A DNA stretch of 64,000 nucleotides, taken from contig JABMCL010001087.1 in the NCBI GenBank assembly GCA_018857735.1, positions 1,637,501 through 1,701,500 on the forward strand, given 5' to 3'. This document shows, piece by piece, positions 61,075-64,000 of this stretch. A program made the translations under genes and the position numbers. This stretch comes from Alviniconcha marisindica (Eukaryota; Mollusca; Gastropoda; Provannidae). How positions within the stretch are numbered: position 1 is the first letter of the stretch; the number at the start of each line of letters is the position of its first letter. The notes under the pieces were generated by a model. That model did no database searches and was not told the DNA's origin. It worked only from the letters and a program-made list of their open reading frames with translations.

Positions 61075-63772
61075 GTTTGTCAACGAGTCATCATAACAAC
61101 CACAGGTAATAACTGCTTATAAATTATATTTGGCCCATCGTCTCCCACAACCAAGGAGAAATCAAAATGGAGAGCAGAAGAAAGTAGACAGTGGAAATTA
61201 TATTGCTTCTCATCTTCTCCTTGCTCATTCAGAACTGCATGCCCTACCGTGTGCTGTCCAGGGTGAAATCTGCAGATCAATAATGTTAAGAATTATGTAC
61301 ATGGTGACTAGATCTGTTTCACTGGGAGGTGATAACTTGTCTTTCTGTTGCACCCTCTTCTTATCAGGTTTTTAACCCTACCCAATCTCTGTCCCTAAAC
61401 AAATCCAGCAAGTCTGTCTGAACTACTATTAAAAGAAGATGACCTTCCCCGTCCCAGCCCCTTCTCAAATGGAGAGGATTGATATTCAGCAAGTTATTTA
61501 CCCCACCCCTCCAATCTCCAAGTCTATTAAGGTTGATAACAAATAGCAAAAGAAAAAAAAATCTTTTCTGTATCACAACTGAGCACTACAATCTTTAAGG
61601 CTTCGTTGGGGGTGGGGGACACGTTGGGGGGGGGTGTAGAAGTTGTAACCCCACTTCCTCTTCCCATGTTTAGCTGGATGGAGTGGAGGGGTCAGTGGGG
61701 TGGTAGGAAGAGTTACAAACAATCCTGTTTCCTCTCCCCATATTTGTTTTTGCACAACAGAACTCAAGACTTGCAAAAATGAACTCTAGTAATAACTCTG
61801 TAAAAAAGAAAAGAAAAAAAAGAGCTCCTATTGTTGAATTCTACAGAACAGTCTTTCTTTTGGGGTAACCTGGCAACACACATTTTTCAGACATTTGTTT
61901 CCATCCACAATCATTTTTTAAAGTATTTTCCAGATATAATATTTTTCAAACTGTCTAGCATTAGCATCACTATCAATGTAACTTTAAATGTGGATTCTCT
62001 TTTCCTCTTTTTTTTTTCTCCAGGTAAACAATCACAGATGGCACCCTTCCACTACTACAAATTGGTCAATCCCATTTACAAACACACTGATTCACGCTGT
62101 GGATTCAGAGACAGAATAAAAAATATTGGCATTGCAACAAAAGTTTATGTGCTCCCAGAAAGCAAGATCCAAAGGCATACGTTACATTTACAAATGCCCA
62201 AGTAAGTTGCCAAAAATGCATTGCAACATTTAAAAACAACAAAACCAAAATGACCTCCCCTGAAAGTTGACATGGTCTTGTGTCATGTAGGACACAAGGT
62301 AGCAGGAGGTCAGGTAAGACGTAAACAGACAAGCCAAAGTGGCTCTGGTTTATTACAGTGCAATATGCCATTCTGTACATCAACAATGTGCAGTAAATGC
62401 TCCATTTTGCATCACACATTCAGTGAATATATTGATATTCATCACTCATTTATCACCTGAAGAGAAACGGATTCTAATTCTGAGAATAAGAACCACAACA
62501 GCAGACGCAGGAACCTGAAAACCGGCAACATTTTAAGTTCAAAACTGAAGGTGATCCAAATTACAAGCTTGACAAGTGCAAAAGAACAATAAATTTACTC
62601 CCAAGATTTCAATCACAGGAAGAAAAAGTTTGTAACTTAAGTATGGTGTTTAAAAGGGTAAACAGTAACACATATTTCAGTCGCATTATTTCTCACTAAC
62701 ATTGAAAACAAGTATAGTTTTTCTGCATACTAGTCCAAATACAGCACTTTACCATCAGATGTGCACATAAAATCCTACTGCTTGCGTAGAAATACTCAAA
62801 AATAAAAAGCAAAAACAATAAATGGACGCAATTCAAATCTGTCGTGTCATGTGACTTATGATCTTATAATACAGCATGCAATGAAAAATGTTTGGTGAAA
62901 TGAAAAGTCATCAGACAAAAGATGATCACCATGCATGCAAATGAATGAAGTATCTCTCAATTTGTTCTTCATTTATGAAATGAACTGGGGAGGATAATGT
63001 GACAAGCTCAACAAATCTACATTAGAAAGAAAAACAAAATGCATGCAGTGAAAGAGATAGATACATGTACTGCGGTCCTGTAATGACAATTCACAAATGT
63101 GACAGTATGTATGAACTTTTATGCAGTTTATGCATGGGTAAAACGTAAAGACTTCATGTAAGTATACTCGCTGAAAATGAAATGCAAGTAAATGAAAGTG
63201 TGTAATGGTGAATGAGCACTTGTGTGATATGAATAATGTATCAACAGTTGGTCCTCTGTTCTACACTCCCAGAGTGAAACTTGCCGCCGCATCTCACCAC
63301 TTGATGTCAAACACTCTAAACAAAATGTCAGCCCACCACCACTCTCAAACTCCGGCCAGCCCCTTTCTTCCTTTTCCCCTCTCAAAACTCCAGAAAAGCC
63401 AGAAAAAAAGATGAAGGGCTGCGGAATCTGCCAACGGGTGCAATTGGTCCAAAGATAATCTGTGCTTCTGCCAGACAAGAAGGCTCAAAGTGGGATATAA
63501 ACTCTCACCATGAAACCAATCATTTGCAGAAGTTGACACCAGGCAAGGTTTGTTCCACCCCACTCTTGCCTAGCCATGGGCAGACAGGGAGGCGACAGAT
63601 ACCTTCCACTCTGGAAAGCCATCACCAAGGAACACTAGGCTCTGCCTTTTCAAAGAAGGACGTGGAGCAAATTGCAAAGCAGTTTGAAAGGTTTTTACTG
63701 CCACAATGTTCCTTCATGCCCTGAGAAGCACAGAAAACGTCCCCAAGTCTCACTCCCCACCCCCAGGACCAC

Positions 63773-64000
63773 TCAAGCCGTCTCGAGATCGGCAGTGAAA
63801 TTTCCCAAGTGCCCCAGGTTGGGGGCCACGGCTATGTCGGGGTGCATAATGGCCTGGTATTCATCCACACTCTCTGTGGCATTCTCTGACCCGACTGCTA
63901 CAGTGACCACGGCGATGCTCTGCTGTGTGCTTTCCTCAACTGCTGCCTTGAATACAGAAGGCATGATGTCATCAACGCCTGGATCCACGGGTCCATGGTC
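63773..64000 (-). CDS. Last coding exon of an unidentified minus-strand gene (partial)
   Basis: An open frame enters from the window edge at 64000 and ends with a stop at 63773-63775, giving about 75 residues that end LGNFTADLETA. The segment reads DHGPVDPGVDDIMPSVFKAA, includes IAVVTVAVGSENATESVDEY, and is richer in GC than the flank, which looks like real coding sequence. I recognise no domain; it is acidic and Ala/Val-rich, as C-terminal tails often are. It is convergent with DGK. It could instead be a chance ORF. Confidence 0.55.
   Translation of the reverse strand, partial: DHGPVDPGVDDIMPSVFKAAVEESTQQSIAVVTVAVGSENATESVDEYQAIMHPDIAVAPNLGHLGNFTADLETA

Larger units (their letters stand above)
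60960..63772 (-). other. Probable 3' UTR of the minus-strand gene
   Basis: About 2.8 kb between the stop at 63773 and minus-strand AATAAA signals at 60964-60969 and 60986-60991. It is AT-rich, has no long CT array and no recognisable exon, and contains a perfect palindromic hairpin at 61051-61074. The extent is inferred; introns within it cannot be excluded. Confidence 0.4.

Overview
This is eukaryotic, intron-rich DNA from a protostome, most likely a mollusc and possibly a gastropod. That placement is inferred from the style of the coding sequence, the non-LTR retrotransposon families and the very high load of CT, GT and poly-G tracts. No database was searched and I name no species. No prokaryotic genes, CRISPR arrays, rRNA genes or convincing tRNA genes were seen.

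The one large gene I can support is a plus-strand type IV diacylglycerol kinase (DGK zeta/iota class, the class of Drosophila rdgA). Twenty-two coding exons run from 12475 to a stop codon at 50280. Joined at GT-AG sites with phases that agree throughout, they give 2445 bases, that is 814 residues plus stop. Residue numbers below refer to this partial product. In order it holds the end of the second C1 domain, a basic MARCKS-like segment, the catalytic domain ([22 protein letters not shown]), an acidic linker, the accessory domain (QVDGEP), a Ser/Pro/Gly-rich linker, ankyrin repeats, and a C-terminal PDZ-binding motif, ETAV. The first C1 domain, the N-terminus and the promoter must lie before base 1 or in exons I could not find.

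Layout. 1-1760: degenerate short repeats, then a 61-bp minisatellite with higher-order structure and a fold-back insertion. 1760-12100: mostly anonymous DNA, long microsatellites, a decayed retrotransposon (7529-8935) and a second minisatellite (10800-11740). 12112-50280: the DGK gene; its introns hold retrotransposon fragments (12737-13835, 14640-17195, 33690-34340), several tandem arrays and a near-perfect 54-bp-arm hairpin (43393-43505). 50281-60960: DGK 3' UTR and flank with dispersed repeats and a 576-bp fold-back element (57121-57696). 60960-64000: the 3' end of an unidentified minus-strand gene that converges on DGK; its last coding exon reaches the window edge.

The most unusual signal concerns splice sites. 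Three of the 22 exons have tandem duplications across their 3' splice sites. At 17945 the duplicate gives a second, in-frame acceptor that would add 18 residues to the catalytic domain beside the GGDGT loop. At 12296 and 12382 the duplicates are decayed copies of the start of the C1 exon. At 44705-44792 the duplicate is a recent, exact 44-bp repeat. All long CT arrays noted in the window are also in the same orientation (CT on the plus strand).
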